Shown here: positions 45,842 to 55,481 of the stretch, piece after piece
Layout of the letters: every line of letters starts with the position of its first letter
Position numbering within the stretch: position 1 is the first letter of the stretch
DNA from: SAR202 cluster bacterium
GTDB lineage: Bacteria > Chloroflexota > Dehalococcoidia > Lucifugimonadales > Lucifugimonadaceae
Reading direction: 5' to 3'
Length of the DNA stretch: 64,000 bases
NCBI GenBank assembly: GCA_016872495.1
Contig: VGZT01000001.1
Location: 1-64,000 of the forward strand
Position numbers and translations under genes: made by a program
Notes under the pieces: model-generated
Told to the model about the DNA's origin: nothing
The model's database searches: none
What the model saw: the letters and a program-made list of their open reading frames with translations, nothing else

Positions 45842-46207
45842 ATGACTGACTACGCAATAATCAAGAGCGGCGGCAAACAGTATCGCGTTCGTCCGGGGGA
45901 CACCCTTGAGGTCGAAAAGATCGAAGGGGCTGCCGGCGATAGGGTGACGCTGGGTGAGGTCCTTCTGACTTCCGTCGGCGGCAAGATCGTGGTTGGCACG
46001 CCCAGGGTGGCACATGCCTCCGTGATCGCCGAGATCTCGGACCAGGTCAAGGGCGACAAGCTGACCATCTTCAAGTACAAGGCCAAGACCCGGTACCGCC
46101 AGAAGAACGGCCATCGACAAAAGCTGACCAGCATCCTGGTCAAGAGTATTGAGACCACCGCGGCGCCGGCACGCCGGACCCGCACACGCAAGAAGGCGGA
46201 GGCCTGA
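45842..46207 (+). CDS. rplU: Ribosomal protein bL21
   Basis: 121 residues. [25 protein letters not shown] at the start and the rRNA-binding [21 protein letters not shown] near the end are standard bL21. A basic tail ([12 protein letters not shown]) extends beyond the usual 103 residues. ATG at 45842. Confidence 0.97.
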   Translation: MTDYAIIKSGGKQYRVRPGDTLEVEKIEGAAGDRVTLGEVLLTSVGGKIVVGTPRVAHASVIAEISDQVKGDKLTIFKYKAKTRYRQKNGHRQKLTSILVKSIETTAAPARRTRTRKKAEA

Positions 46208-46208
46208 T

Positions 46209-46484
46209 ATGGCTTCGAAGAAGGGTGGCGGCACGTCCCGTAACGGTCGCAACAGTCCTGGCCAGCGCCTCGGAGTCAAGAGGTACAGCGGCGAACTTGT
46301 CAGCGCCGGCACCATCCTGGTGCGTCAGCGCGGCACGCCCGTGAAGCCCGGCCAGAACGTCGGAATCGGCAAGGACCACACGTTGTTCGCGCTGGTCGAC
46401 GGACAGGTCGACTACGACCGGCCCAGCCAGGACCGGCGCCGCGTGAACGTGCGACCGTTCAGCGATTCGACGAGCCAGGCATAA
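46209..46484 (+). CDS. rpmA: Ribosomal protein bL27
   Basis: 91 residues from the ATG at 46209, one base after the rplU stop. The N-terminus reads [20 protein letters not shown], so no cleavable Firmicutes-type extension is present and the conserved tail that reaches the peptidyl transferase centre is exposed directly. [13 protein letters not shown] and [12 protein letters not shown] complete the family pattern. Confidence 0.97.
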   Translation: MASKKGGGTSRNGRNSPGQRLGVKRYSGELVSAGTILVRQRGTPVKPGQNVGIGKDHTLFALVDGQVDYDRPSQDRRRVNVRPFSDSTSQA

Positions 46485-46495
46485 GGGGCCGATCA

Positions 46496-46717
46496 ATGAA
46501 GGCCGGTATTCACCCCGTCTATCACCAGACGCCTGACATCGTCTGCACGTCCTGTGGGACCAGGTACGAAGCGGTCGGTTCGACCGCAGCTGAGTTCAGG
46601 TTGACGATCTGCGGCAAGTGCCACCCGTACTACACGGGCGAGCAGAAGATCGTCGACACCGAAGGACGCGTCGAACGCCTGATGCGTCGCTACAAGCTGG
46701 ACTCCGCCAAGTCCTAG
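46496..46717 (+). CDS. rpmE: Ribosomal protein bL31, zinc-binding (C+) form
   Basis: 73 residues. MKAGIHPVYHQTPDIVCTSC supplies the first Cys pair (CTSCG), and ICGKCHPYYTGEQKIVDTEGR the second, so this is the zinc-binding paralogue. Follows rpmA by 11 bases. Confidence 0.97.
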   Translation: MKAGIHPVYHQTPDIVCTSCGTRYEAVGSTAAEFRLTICGKCHPYYTGEQKIVDTEGRVERLMRRYKLDSAKS

Positions 46718-46739
46718 CCGGCCAAAGTCCATATCCCCG

Positions 46740-47645
46740 GTGCCAAGAAGGTTCAACTACGGCGGCCAGGCCGTTGTTGAAGGCGTGATGATCCGCGGCC
46801 GAACCAGCGCCGCACTTGCCGTCCGCCGTCCCGACAACTCGATCGAAACGCGCGAGCTCAAGATCCCGGGCTGGGCCGGCGGGCGATTCCGCACCGTCCC
46901 CCTGATCCGTGGCGTCCTCGTGTTCGCCGAGACCCTCGTGGTCGGCATGCAGGCGCTGACCATGTCGGCCTCGCTGGCCATGGACGAGGGCGATTCCAGT
47001 GAACCCACCTCACCGGTCACGATCGCGTTGACCTTGCTCGTGGCGATACTGGTAGGCATCGGGCTGTTCTTCATGCTGCCGCTTTTCGCTTCGAAGTGGC
47101 TCGAGGCGGGCGGCATCTCCGACTTTGGCGCGAACGTCGCAGAGGGCGCGCTACGGCTCGGGGCGTTCATCGCTTATATCTATCTGATCGCGCGTCTGAA
47201 AGACGTCCAGCGGGTCCTCGCCTACCACGGCGCCGAGCACATGGCGGTCGCCGCGCACGAAGCGGGCGCCGAGCTGGACATCGCAAGCGTGCGACGGTTC
47301 CCGCGGGCCCACCCGCGTTGCGGCACCGCCTTCTTGCTTACGGTCATGGTGGTCTCGATCGTGGTGTTCATGTTCGTGCCGCGCGACCCGCTGCCCCTGG
47401 TGGTCGCATCGAGGATCCTTCTCGTGCCGGTGATCGCAGCTATCAGCTACGAGATCATCCGGTTTGCCGGTAGCCATCCGAAGAACCGGTGGGTTCGGGT
47501 GATCACTGGGCCGAACCTTCTCCTGCAGGAGCTGACGACGCGGGAACCCGACGATGCGCAGATCGAAGTTGCGATCTGCGCCATGAACGCGGCGATCGCG
47601 CAGGACAACCTGGCGCAAGCCCAGCCGGCGGGTGGCGAGAACTAA
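46740..47645 (+). CDS. DUF1385 (YqhQ-like) membrane protein
   Basis: 301 residues. [16 protein letters not shown] is the DUF1385 signature; [13 protein letters not shown], hydrophobic segments at about 98-122, 137-158, 197-218 and 220-240, and the conserved [15 protein letters not shown], then [10 protein letters not shown]. This gene commonly lies beside rpmE and prfA in other phyla; here prfA is absent from the window. Function unproven. GTG start 22 bases after rpmE. Its stop overlaps that of convergent hisIE. Confidence 0.92.
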   Translation: MPRRFNYGGQAVVEGVMIRGRTSAALAVRRPDNSIETRELKIPGWAGGRFRTVPLIRGVLVFAETLVVGMQALTMSASLAMDEGDSSEPTSPVTIALTLLVAILVGIGLFFMLPLFASKWLEAGGISDFGANVAEGALRLGAFIAYIYLIARLKDVQRVLAYHGAEHMAVAAHEAGAELDIASVRRFPRAHPRCGTAFLLTVMVVSIVVFMFVPRDPLPLVVASRILLVPVIAAISYEIIRFAGSHPKNRWVRVITGPNLLLQELTTREPDDAQIEVAICAMNAAIAQDNLAQAQPAGGEN

Positions 47646-48277
47646 GCTCGCGCGGCCGTGCCACCGGCCTTGCGCCGGCGTGCGAGCTCCGCCCAGATAT
47701 CGTCCGGTCGCACGCCTGCGGCAGAAGCCAGCACCAGTACGTTGTACAGGAGGTCGGCGGTCTCCTCGACCATCCGGGCTGGCTCGGCGCCAAGTCCGGC
47801 GATAGCGGTCTCGCCCGCCTCTTCGATCAACTTCTGGGCGATGCGCTCACGCCCCTGGGCAAACAGCTTCGAGGTGTAGGAGGTCTCGGCGGGGTTCTGC
47901 CGGCGGTCCTCGATGACACCGAACAGCTCGGACAGGACCCCTGGCCCGGTCGCCTGCTGATCGGTCCGCTCGGGCTCCAGCGGACGGTGGAAACAGGATG
48001 TCTCTCCCGTGTGGCAGGCGGGACCGGTCGGCTCCACCGTGACAAGCAAGGTGTCGCCATCGCAATCCACTTCGATCGTCTTCACCTTCAGGAAGTTGCC
48101 CGACGTCTCGCCCTTGTGCCACAGCTCGTTCCGGCTGCGGCTGTAGAACCACACGTCGGGGCCCTTGAGGCTCCGATTGACGGCCTCAGCGTTCATATAG
48201 GCGACCGTGAGGACCTGGTGCGTCGAGGCGTCCTGGACTACGGCCGGAATCAATCCTCTGTCGTCGAAGCGCAACAC
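47642..48277 (-). CDS. hisIE: Bifunctional phosphoribosyl-AMP cyclohydrolase / phosphoribosyl-ATP pyrophosphatase
   Basis: Steps 2 and 3 of histidine synthesis. 211 residues. HisI part to about 110: [41 protein letters not shown] and [12 protein letters not shown] with the zinc cysteines. HisE part: [20 protein letters not shown] and [16 protein letters not shown] start at 48277. Last gene of the minus-strand his block. Confidence 0.95.
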   Translation of the reverse strand: MLRFDDRGLIPAVVQDASTHQVLTVAYMNAEAVNRSLKGPDVWFYSRSRNELWHKGETSGNFLKVKTIEVDCDGDTLLVTVEPTGPACHTGETSCFHRPLEPERTDQQATGPGVLSELFGVIEDRRQNPAETSYTSKLFAQGRERIAQKLIEEAGETAIAGLGAEPARMVEETADLLYNVLVLASAAGVRPDDIWAELARRRKAGGTAARA

Positions 48278-48301
48278 TTTTCGACCTCCTGCAGATGGAA
48301 C

Positions 48302-49054
48302 TCAGGTCGACCTGTCCAGCAGCACAGTGAGCTGTCGCAGATCGTCAATGGTCGCATCCGGCACCGGGCCATCATGCCCGCGCGGTGCGTGCTTCCGGTT
48401 TATCCAGATCGCCACCATGCCGACGCTCCGGGCGCCCAGGACATCGTCGTGCAGTTGATCTCCGACATACCACGCGTCCCGGGTTTCCACCTTCATCAGG
48501 CCTGCCAGGTGGTGAAACGCGGCGGTCGCCGGCTTGTAGACCGCGGCGGACTCCGAGCTGGCAACGACCTCGAACTCGAGCCTGGAATCCCCAAGCAGGG
48601 GCCTCAGAAATGCATCGTCCGCATTTGAGAATACTCCGAGCCTGGCGATGGGTCGGAGCGCGGCCAGGGCCGGTTTCGTGTCTTCGAAGATCGGCCTCTT
48701 CGACATGTCAGTGACCGACCGCTGTGCCGCGCCTGAGGCATCACCTTTCAGGCCCAGCTCTTTGAAGGTCTGCGCGAAGCACTCGGTCCATGCCACCGCG
48801 TAGGATTTGAACGGGGGGCTCATGCTTGGATCAGCCAGGTTCGTACGCCTCTGTCGAAAGCCGACCTCGATCCGCTTCCAGTGGGTCCAGAGCTCTTTCG
48901 CACCGATCTGCAACGACTGCGCGCGGCAGATGCGCTCGAACGTGCCGACCCACTCCTCCACCCCGTTGATGAACAGGGTGTCGTAGACGTCAAAGAGGAT
49001 CGCCCTGGGCCGGCGCAGACGCGGCAGCCCGGGGTTCACGTCTTCCCGGTTCAA
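48302..49054 (-). CDS. HAD-superfamily phosphatase inside the his cluster
   Basis: 250 residues, HAD class IA. DVYDTL with nucleophile D22 and general acid D25, GVFSNADD (motif II), lysine in [10 protein letters not shown] (motif III), and [19 protein letters not shown] (motif IV). It lies between hisF and hisIE, and its start overlaps the hisF stop by four bases, so tight co-expression is expected. No other histidinol-phosphatase candidate lies inside the block, so that activity is the first thing to test; this is inference from position. TTG start. Confidence 0.85.
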   Translation of the reverse strand: MNREDVNPGLPRLRRPRAILFDVYDTLFINGVEEWVGTFERICRAQSLQIGAKELWTHWKRIEVGFRQRRTNLADPSMSPPFKSYAVAWTECFAQTFKELGLKGDASGAAQRSVTDMSKRPIFEDTKPALAALRPIARLGVFSNADDAFLRPLLGDSRLEFEVVASSESAAVYKPATAAFHHLAGLMKVETRDAWYVGDQLHDDVLGARSVGMVAIWINRKHAPRGHDGPVPDATIDDLRQLTVLLDRST

Positions 49055-49866
49055 CTGGCCGGCGCCGGTCGCACGGGCACGCCCCGTTCGGCCAGGTACG
49101 CCTTCGCCTCCTGGATCGTGTGGGTACGGAAGTGGAAGATGCTGGCGGCCAGTACCGCATCGGCCTTGCCGGCCGCCAGGGCCTCGTAGAGATGTTCCAA
49201 CCGGCCTGCACCCCCGCTGGCGATCACCGGCACGTCAACGCTGCTTGAGATCGCCGCCAGCAGGTCCAGGTCGTATCCGGCGCGCCTCCCGTCGGCATCC
49301 ATGCTCGTGACCAGCAGTTCGCCGGCGCCCAGCGAGGCGCCGATCCTCGACCACTTGATCGGGTCGATGGCCGTGGGGCGGCGACCGCCGTGGGTAAATA
49401 CCTGCCACGGCGCCTCGGCGACCATCCGGGGCGTTCCCGGGCGCTGGGCTGTAACGGGGTCTTGCACGCGCTTGACGTCCATGGCCAGGACGATGCACTG
49501 CGAGCCGAACTCCCGGGCCCCCTCTTCGATCAGCGACGGACGGCTGACTGCGGCGGAGTTCACTGCGATCTTATCGGCGCCGGCCTCGAGCATCTTGCGC
49601 ATGTCCTCGACGTTGCGGAGGCCGCCGCCGACGGTCAGAGGGATGAATACCTGCGACGACACGCGGCGAACCACGTCAATCATCGTGTCCCGCTCGTCGG
49701 AGCTCGCGGTGATGTCCAGGAAGACCAGCTCATCCGCGCCTTCACTGTCGTAAAGCGCCGCCAGCTGGGCAGGATCGCCCGCATCGCGCAGGTTCACGAA
49801 GCTGGTGCCTTTGACCACCCGTCCGCCGTCGATATCGAGGCACGGGATCAGGCGGCGGGTGAGCAT
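49051..49866 (-). CDS. hisF: Imidazole glycerol phosphate synthase cyclase subunit
   Basis: (beta/alpha)8 barrel using ammonia from HisH to make IGP and AICAR. 271 residues from the ATG at 49866. [16 protein letters not shown] with catalytic D11, [22 protein letters not shown] with the second catalytic Asp, [11 protein letters not shown] and [12 protein letters not shown]. An insert near 134-148 ([15 protein letters not shown]) is longer than usual. The frame extends upstream over the methyltransferase but without family sequence. Confidence 0.96.
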   Translation of the reverse strand: MLTRRLIPCLDIDGGRVVKGTSFVNLRDAGDPAQLAALYDSEGADELVFLDITASSDERDTMIDVVRRVSSQVFIPLTVGGGLRNVEDMRKMLEAGADKIAVNSAAVSRPSLIEEGAREFGSQCIVLAMDVKRVQDPVTAQRPGTPRMVAEAPWQVFTHGGRRPTAIDPIKWSRIGASLGAGELLVTSMDADGRRAGYDLDLLAAISSSVDVPVIASGGAGRLEHLYEALAAGKADAVLAASIFHFRTHTIQEAKAYLAERGVPVRPAPAS

Positions 49867-49871
49867 GGGAC

Positions 49872-50516
49872 CTAGGAACTGCCCTTGTTCTTCTTGAGGA
49901 GAACGAAATAGAAGTACGAGTTGAGGTCGCGTTGCGCAATGATGCGCAGGCCGGCCTCCTGTGCCAGCTTGACCGCCTGGGGGCGCGGGATCAGCTGCTC
50001 CGGGGACGGGCCATCGGCGCCAGAGCTCTTGACCCACTCGATCGCGGTGATCCACCCGTCGGCCTTGAGTACCCGTCCGACCTCCTTGAGGAGCGCGACC
50101 GGCTGCTTCGACTCGTGCAGTACGGGCGACATGACCACGCCGTCCACCGAGGCATCCTGGAGAGGGATCTTCCCATCCTTGCTCTGCAGGACCGCGACAT
50201 TGCTGAGCCGGGCCTGTGCTACCCGTTCCTTGATGACGTCGAGGCTCGACTGCTGCGCGTCGATCGCGATTACCTTGCCGTCGTAGGCGTACTTGGCCAG
50301 CGGGAGGGTCAGGTACCCCTGGCCGGCGCCGATATCGGCGATGTGCTGATAGACGCGGATCGGCAGCAGGGTAAACAGCTGGATCGGATCGAGGTGCTCG
50401 TAGCGGGCCGGCGCCGGCGGCTCAACCGGCGTCTTGGTGGCAACCCGGGCCGGCTTCTCGACGCCATTCGCTGCCTCCCTTCGCGGGGATTTGCGCGCGG
50501 AAGTTTCTCTTGGCAT
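49872..50516 (-). CDS. SAM-dependent methyltransferase inserted between hisA and hisF
   Basis: 214 residues: a basic, proline-rich N-terminal 40, then a class I methyltransferase fold with [19 protein letters not shown] (SAM loop), [18 protein letters not shown] and [12 protein letters not shown]. The ATG overlaps the hisA stop (TAATG). Methyltransferases are not part of histidine synthesis, so this is either a passenger or has an untested link. Substrate unknown. Confidence 0.82.
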   Translation of the reverse strand: MPRETSARKSPRREAANGVEKPARVATKTPVEPPAPARYEHLDPIQLFTLLPIRVYQHIADIGAGQGYLTLPLAKYAYDGKVIAIDAQQSSLDVIKERVAQARLSNVAVLQSKDGKIPLQDASVDGVVMSPVLHESKQPVALLKEVGRVLKADGWITAIEWVKSSGADGPSPEQLIPRPQAVKLAQEAGLRIIAQRDLNSYFYFVLLKKNKGSS

Positions 50517-51244
50517 TAGCTCTTGATCTCCGAAACCCGCCTGATCGCCTCAGCGAGCTCTATTTCGCCCGTATAAATGGCCTTGCCGCATACGGCAGCT
50601 TCAACCCCGATTCGGGCAAGTCTCTCGAGGTCGGCGATTTCCGCGATGCCGCCGGCGGCGATGATGGGCCGGTCGATCAATCCAAGTATAGCCTCGATGG
50701 ACTCGAAATTGGGGTGGGCAGATGTGCCGTCCCGAGCGATGTCCGTGTACATGAAGCGGCCGACGCCCGCATCGATCATGTTTCGCATGAGGTCGACGGC
50801 ATCGACTTCGGTGGCGTTCGTCCAGCCCCTGGTCGCAACTTTCCCCTTGCGGGCGTCTACGCTCACGATGACCCGCTCCGCGCCGAGCCGCTTGATGGCG
50901 CCCTTCACTTCATCCGGCGTTTCGATCGCAGCGGTCCCGAAAACTACTCGGCCGGCCCCGGATTCGATCGCCCCCACGGCGCCAACCGCAGTACGTATGC
51001 CACCCCCAAGCTGGATCGGCAGCGGCGTCGCCGCCGCGATTCGTGCGACCGCCTGACGGTTGCCGGGCACTCCATCGCGTGCGCCATCCAGGTCCACTAC
51101 GTGAATTCGCGTCGCTCCCGCAGCGTGCCAGCGACGAGCGACCCCGGCCGGATCGTCCGAGTAAACCGTCTCCTTGCCGTAGTCGCCCTGGAACAGGCGG
51201 ACACACCGGCCGCCCCGCAGATCGATGGCGGGAATGACCTCCAT
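50516..51244 (-). CDS. hisA: ProFAR isomerase
   Basis: 1-(5-phosphoribosyl)-5-[(5-phosphoribosylamino)methylideneamino]imidazole-4-carboxamide isomerase. 242 residues from the ATG at 51244. VIPAIDLRGGRCVRLFQGDY with catalytic D8, IQLGGGIRT, MYTDIARDGTSAHPN with the second Asp, and IIAAGGIAEIADL. PriA-type dual function cannot be excluded from sequence; no trpF is in this window. Six bases after hisH. Confidence 0.95.
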   Translation of the reverse strand: MEVIPAIDLRGGRCVRLFQGDYGKETVYSDDPAGVARRWHAAGATRIHVVDLDGARDGVPGNRQAVARIAAATPLPIQLGGGIRTAVGAVGAIESGAGRVVFGTAAIETPDEVKGAIKRLGAERVIVSVDARKGKVATRGWTNATEVDAVDLMRNMIDAGVGRFMYTDIARDGTSAHPNFESIEAILGLIDRPIIAAGGIAEIADLERLARIGVEAAVCGKAIYTGEIELAEAIRRVSEIKS

Positions 51245-51249
51245 GGCGG

Positions 51250-51930
51250 TCAACCTGCTGCGCGTGCAGCAGCGCGCGCGGTCACATAGGCCACGAAGTT
51301 CTCGTAGATCCTCAGCCCAACGACGCCGCTTTTCTCGGGGTGGAACTGCGTCGCGATGATCTCGCCATCGATCAACGCAGCACACACGCTGACCCCGTAG
51401 TCGGTCGTCGCCGCAATGCGCGCCTGGTCGGCCGGCCTGCAGTGGTAGCTGTGGACGAAGTAGAAATAGCTTTCCTGCGGCACGCCCGCAAAGACGGGGT
51501 GGGCGCGCGCGTCATCGCTCAGGTGCACCCGGTTCCACCCCATGTGCGGCACCTTCAATGCACCGTCGCCGTAGGCTGAGTGCATGCCGTCTTCAAAGCG
51601 CACGACGTTGCCGTCGACCAGCCCCAGGCCCCCCTCACGCCCTTCTTCGGAGCGCGGGAACAGGAGCTGCATGCCCAGGCATACGCACAGCAACGGCCTG
51701 CCGGCGGCCACGAAACGCTTGATCGGCTCGATCAGCTCCAGGCGGGTGAGCGCGCGCATCGCGGCGTCGATTGCGCCCACGCCCGGAAGCACCGCGCCGT
51801 CGGCCCGCGCGAGGTCTTCTGGGGCAGAGCTGACCACCGGTTCAACGCCGCACCGAACCAGGGCCTTGGCAACGCTGTGGATATTGGCCGAGCGGTGGTC
51901 GATTACGACGATCCGCGGCTTACCGGTCAA
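51250..51930 (-). CDS. hisH: Imidazole glycerol phosphate synthase glutaminase subunit
   Basis: Supplies ammonia to HisF. 226 residues. VVIDHRSANIHSVAKAL, GAVLPGVGAIDAAM, nucleophile in LLCVCLGMQLLF, FVHSYHC, and the His-Glu pair in ATQFHPEKSG. Triad complete. TTG start overlapping the stop of the upstream cobalamin adenosyltransferase by four bases. Confidence 0.96.
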   Translation of the reverse strand: MTGKPRIVVIDHRSANIHSVAKALVRCGVEPVVSSAPEDLARADGAVLPGVGAIDAAMRALTRLELIEPIKRFVAAGRPLLCVCLGMQLLFPRSEEGREGGLGLVDGNVVRFEDGMHSAYGDGALKVPHMGWNRVHLSDDARAHPVFAGVPQESYFYFVHSYHCRPADQARIAATTDYGVSVCAALIDGEIIATQFHPEKSGVVGLRIYENFVAYVTARAAARAAG

Positions 51931-52508
51931 GGTGTGTCAGCTTTCCCGCGCTCGACCCGCGTGCCAGTGACGAGTTCGGGGGAGAGTTCCCGGTCCTCAT
52001 ACCTCGCCAGCATGAACAATGCGTCCGAGCAGCGATTCAAGTACCTGACGATTTCTGGATTCATCAACTGGCTCACCTGGCCAAGGGCGATGATGTCCCG
52101 CTCGGCCCGGCGTACTACGGCGCGGGCCAAGTCGATCGCGGCCGAGCCGGCCGACGCGCCGGGGATGACGAACGAGGGAGGGAGCTTGATCCGGGCGTCG
52201 ACGTAGTCGATCAATGCCTCGAGGGCGGCGGTCCGCTCGGGCGTAATTGCCTTGAAGTGCTTCTTGAAGCGATCGTGTTCGGAGGGCGCAGAGGCCAGCT
52301 CTGACATCACCGTGAACAGGTCGCGCTGGGCCTCAAACAGCTTCCCTCGCACCCATCCGTCCCGGGCTGTCGCGCGCGCCAGCCCCATTGCGGAAATGGC
52401 CTCATCGACCGTCCCGTAGGCGATCACCCGTGGGTCGGTCTTGGAAATCCGGCCCCCGAATAGGAGGCTGGTCTCTCCCTCGTCGCCCTTCTTCGTGTAG
52501 ATCTTCAA
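51927..52508 (-). CDS. PduO-type cob(I)alamin adenosyltransferase
   Basis: Makes adenosylcobalamin from cob(I)alamin and ATP. 193 residues. YTKKGDEGETSLLFGGR (N-terminal ATP-binding), YGTVDEAISAMGLARA, FVIPGASAGSAAIDLARAVVRRAER and LNRCSDALFMLARY are PduO/MMAB signatures. It heads the minus-strand unit, with hisH starting inside its stop, so its expression is tied to histidine genes. Confidence 0.94.
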   Translation of the reverse strand: MKIYTKKGDEGETSLLFGGRISKTDPRVIAYGTVDEAISAMGLARATARDGWVRGKLFEAQRDLFTVMSELASAPSEHDRFKKHFKAITPERTAALEALIDYVDARIKLPPSFVIPGASAGSAAIDLARAVVRRAERDIIALGQVSQLMNPEIVRYLNRCSDALFMLARYEDRELSPELVTGTRVERGKADTP

Positions 52509-52596
52509 GCGTCACTTCCGCCGGCGGGCGGTTTCGGCCACGCGCTCGAAACTCTCCGCAGATACGAACGTCCATTGTAACCAAGGCGGCATGTGG

Positions 52597-52625
52597 TTGA
52601 CCCGGCAAAGGGGGGTTCCTAGAAT
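52597..52625 (+). promoter_or_regulatory. Promoter of the A-type Fe-S carrier gene
   Basis: TTGACC (52597-52602), 17-base spacer, TAGAAT (52620-52625), about 70 bases before the ATG at 52698. Confidence 0.65.
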
Positions 52626-52697
52626 AAAAACGAAGGTGATGCGAAAAAGCATGGAATATCCGGCCAGGCCCGGATCACGTGATCCGATTGGAAGTCG

Positions 52698-53057
52698 ATG
52701 ACCACCCAGACACCCCCCGCCATCCCTATCAACACGGTGAAGATCACCGAGAAGGCCGCCTCCAAGGTCAAGGAATTCGCGCTGGCGAAGGCCATGCCGC
52801 AGTTCGGCCTCAAGGTTTCGGTCAAAGGTGGCGGCTGCTCGGGGCTGACTTACGTCCTCGACATCGTTGACGGCCCGGACGAGGCCGACAAGGTCATCCA
52901 TGACGAGGGCATCGAGCTCTACGTCCCAAAGAAGGCGTTCGTCTACCTGGCCGGGATGCTGCTTGACTTCTCGGACGGACTGAACGGCAAGGGGTTCACT
53001 TTCTCGAACCCCAACGCAAAGAAGACCTGCGGCTGCGGCACCTCGTTCTCGGTATAG
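52698..53057 (+). CDS. A-type iron-sulfur carrier (HesB/IscA/ErpA family)
   Basis: 119 residues. The three cluster-binding cysteines are present: C47 in GGGCSGLTY, and C111 and C113 in TCGCGTSFSV. It delivers Fe-S clusters to apoproteins, which in this window include LeuC. ErpA, IscA or SufA cannot be told apart by sequence here. ygfZ, another Fe-S-related gene, follows in the same direction. Confidence 0.94.
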   Translation: MTTQTPPAIPINTVKITEKAASKVKEFALAKAMPQFGLKVSVKGGGCSGLTYVLDIVDGPDEADKVIHDEGIELYVPKKAFVYLAGMLLDFSDGLNGKGFTFSNPNAKKTCGCGTSFSV

Positions 53058-53118
53058 CCGCCACGCCTTTCCCAGAGCCCATGCGCCTCCAGACCGGCCG
53101 CAGACCGCGGCCGAAAGC

Positions 53119-54108
53119 GTGCGTGGGGGTCCGTTGATACCGGTCACGAAATCACACTCCCGGGCCGCTTACCAGGCAGCGCTCGGTGGTGCGGCGTTCT
53201 TCGACGGCTCCCATCTCACCCGCATCGAGCACCGCGGCGCCGATGCACTGGACCTGCTGCACCGGCTATCCACCAACGACCTGCTTTCCCTCGGGGAAGG
53301 CGGGGTCCGCAGGACGGTGATTACGACGGCCGAGGCAAGAATTGTCGACGTCGTCACGGTCGTCAGGCGCAAGGGCCGGCCCATTCTCCTGATCGGCAGT
53401 GCCGGGGCGGCGCAGCGCTTGCTCGAGTGGCTGGACAAGTTCACCTTCGCCGAGGACTCGGAGCCCCGTGACCGGTCGAGCGAACTCGCCCAGCTGACCC
53501 TCGTAGGGCCGGAGTCGCCGCGCATGATTGCCTCGCTGGCTGGCGCGGAGGACCTGGTACTGCCAGGCGGCGCCTGCGGCGAGATCGCCGGGAACCTGGT
53601 GGTCGCGCGGACTGACGCCCTGGGGATCCCGGTGATTGAGTTGGTGTCGCAGCAAGCGTCGGTTGGGGACCTGGCGCGTGAGCTGGAAAAGAGCGGTGCG
53701 GTGGCGGCAGACCGGGCGGCATGGGACGCCCTGCGCGTGGCCCGCGGCGCACCCGAGTGGGGGAGCGAGCTCGACGAGCGAGTCAATCCGCATGAAGCGA
53801 ATCTGAACGGCCTGATCGACTTCCAGAAGGGATGCTACGTAGGCCAGGAGGTCGTGGCCCGGCTTGATACTTACGACAAGGTTCAACGCCGGCTCGTAAC
53901 CGTCCGCTGCGATACACCACTGGTATCAGGCGCGGCGCTTGCGGCTGAGGGCAGGAAGGTCGGCGAGGTGCGCACGGTGGCGGCGCCTGAAATCCTCGAC
54001 GCACACGTGGCCCTTGCGTTCGTGCGTCGCGGCCACTGGGATCCCGGGACGCGCCTCGCGGTCGCTGGCGGCGGTAACGCTGCAGTGGTGTCGTTGCCAC
54101 TGGCTTAA
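53119..54108 (+). CDS. ygfZ: YgfZ/GcvT-domain folate-binding protein
   Basis: About 325-329 residues. The diagnostic KGCYVGQEVVARLDTYDKV is at about 237-255 with C239; the N-terminal GcvT-like domain contains DLLHRLSTNDLLSLGEGG. YgfZ uses tetrahydrofolate and helps repair or assemble certain Fe-S enzymes. GTG at 53119 or TTG at 53134 are possible starts. Directly after the A-type carrier gene, which fits the role. Confidence 0.93.
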   Translation: MRGGPLIPVTKSHSRAAYQAALGGAAFFDGSHLTRIEHRGADALDLLHRLSTNDLLSLGEGGVRRTVITTAEARIVDVVTVVRRKGRPILLIGSAGAAQRLLEWLDKFTFAEDSEPRDRSSELAQLTLVGPESPRMIASLAGAEDLVLPGGACGEIAGNLVVARTDALGIPVIELVSQQASVGDLARELEKSGAVAADRAAWDALRVARGAPEWGSELDERVNPHEANLNGLIDFQKGCYVGQEVVARLDTYDKVQRRLVTVRCDTPLVSGAALAAEGRKVGEVRTVAAPEILDAHVALAFVRRGHWDPGTRLAVAGGGNAAVVSLPLA

Positions 54109-54171
54109 AATCCTCTCCGAAACCGCGAGGGCCAGAATTGCCGCGCTTGCGAGGAGCCGGGGAGGGCAGAC

Positions 54172-55221
54172 GTGCAGTACCGACCGCTGGGTAAGACCGA
54201 TATCAGGGTGTCCGTGATGGCGCTCGGGTGCTGGCCATTTGCGGGCGGCGCCGTCTGGGGGCACCAGGAAGACAGCGACTCGATCGATACCGTGCACGCT
54301 GCCCTCGATGCCGGCATCAACTTCTTCGACACGGCCGAAGGCTATGAGGAAGGGAAGTCTGAGCGGATCCTTGGCCAGGGGCTGAAGGGCAGGCGCACGG
54401 AAGCCGTCATCGCGACCAAGGTCAGCCCGAACCACCTGGCGTCCGAGGACCTCATGCTGGCGTGTGAACGCAGCCTCAAGAATCTCGGGACCGACTACAT
54501 CGACCTCTACCAGATCCACTGGCCGAGCCGTTCGGCGGTGCCGCAGCCCGGCGCGAAGGCTGCCATGGGCTCCGGTGGCTCGGCGACGCGCGAAGTACCG
54601 CTTGAAGAGTCGATCGACGCTCTCGAGAGACTGAAGAAGGCGGGGAAGATCCGCACCATCGGCGTGAGCAACTTCGCAAGGCAAGACCTCACCCACGCGC
54701 TGGGGCTCGCGGACATCGTCTCGGACCAGATCCCGTACAGCCTCGTGTGGCGGGCGATCGAGTATGAGATCAAGCCGCTCTGCACGAAGAACAGGGTGGG
54801 CATCATCTGTTACAGCCCGCTTGCGCAGGGCCTGCTCACGGGCCGCTACCGGTCGGCGGACGACGTGCCCGAGGGGCTGGCCCGCACCAGGCTCTTCTCG
54901 AACAAGCGGCCGATGGCCCGCCACGACGATCCCGGCGCCGAGAAAGAGGTGTTCGAGGCCGTTCGCAAGATTCAGAAGGTCGCCGATCGAGTTGGCGCCT
55001 CGATGGCCGAGGTGTCGCTCGCCTGGATCCGCCAGCGGCGCGGCGTGATGTCGTTCCTGGTAGGCGCAAGGACGCCGGATGAGTTGAAGAGGAACCTGCC
55101 GACTCTCGACGTGAAGCTGGATGCGGCCACGAGCCGCGATCTCGCAAGGATCACCGACCCGATCAGGAAGAAGATCGGCAAGAACGCGGACCCCTGGAAT
55201 TCGAACAACCGCATGCGTTAA
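54172..55221 (+). CDS. Aldo/keto reductase
   Basis: 349-residue TIM-barrel NADPH oxidoreductase. Catalytic tetrad: D51-like Asp in NFFDTAEGYEEGKSERILG, the Tyr in GYEEG, Lys in AVIATKVSP, and His in DLYQIHWPS. IGVSNFARQDLTHAL and YSPLAQGLLTGRY follow. Substrate unknown. GTG start 63 bases after ygfZ. Confidence 0.93.
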   Translation: MQYRPLGKTDIRVSVMALGCWPFAGGAVWGHQEDSDSIDTVHAALDAGINFFDTAEGYEEGKSERILGQGLKGRRTEAVIATKVSPNHLASEDLMLACERSLKNLGTDYIDLYQIHWPSRSAVPQPGAKAAMGSGGSATREVPLEESIDALERLKKAGKIRTIGVSNFARQDLTHALGLADIVSDQIPYSLVWRAIEYEIKPLCTKNRVGIICYSPLAQGLLTGRYRSADDVPEGLARTRLFSNKRPMARHDDPGAEKEVFEAVRKIQKVADRVGASMAEVSLAWIRQRRGVMSFLVGARTPDELKRNLPTLDVKLDAATSRDLARITDPIRKKIGKNADPWNSNNRMR

Positions 55222-55309
55222 GCGTGCAGTCGTGCCCTGCGCGGGTGACAGGCGGCGGAGGTTCAGCTTGCCTTTGGCCGGGGCGCTCGCGCGGAAGAGA
55301 TCAGGCTGA

Positions 55310-55481
55310 GGCGGGTACCGTACCAGGTACCGGGTCTGGTACCACCACATGACGCTCGGCCTGCTTGCGCTGGCCTGCCTGAAGTCGTTTCAGTTCGACC
55401 GGGGGTAAGAGGGGATGGCCGCGTCCTTGCCGGAGGTGCGCCAGTTGCTTGAGGTCGTACTACCCCGCCCTCATTTGCGCT
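55310..55481 (+). pseudogene. Transposase remnant (IS701/DDE type, C-terminal scraps)
   Basis: Two short frames survive in the 550-base gap after the aldo/keto reductase: TRYRVWYHHMTLGLLALACL to a TAA at 55406, and SLPEVRQLLEVVLPRPHLR to a TGA at 55479. Their order and wording resemble the end of IS701-like DDE transposases (the WYHH-T-LLA-A-L and VR-LL motifs). The rest of the element is gone and no terminal inverted repeats are seen. The remainder of the gap (55482-55774) is somewhat AT-richer and shows nothing identifiable. Confidence 0.55.
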
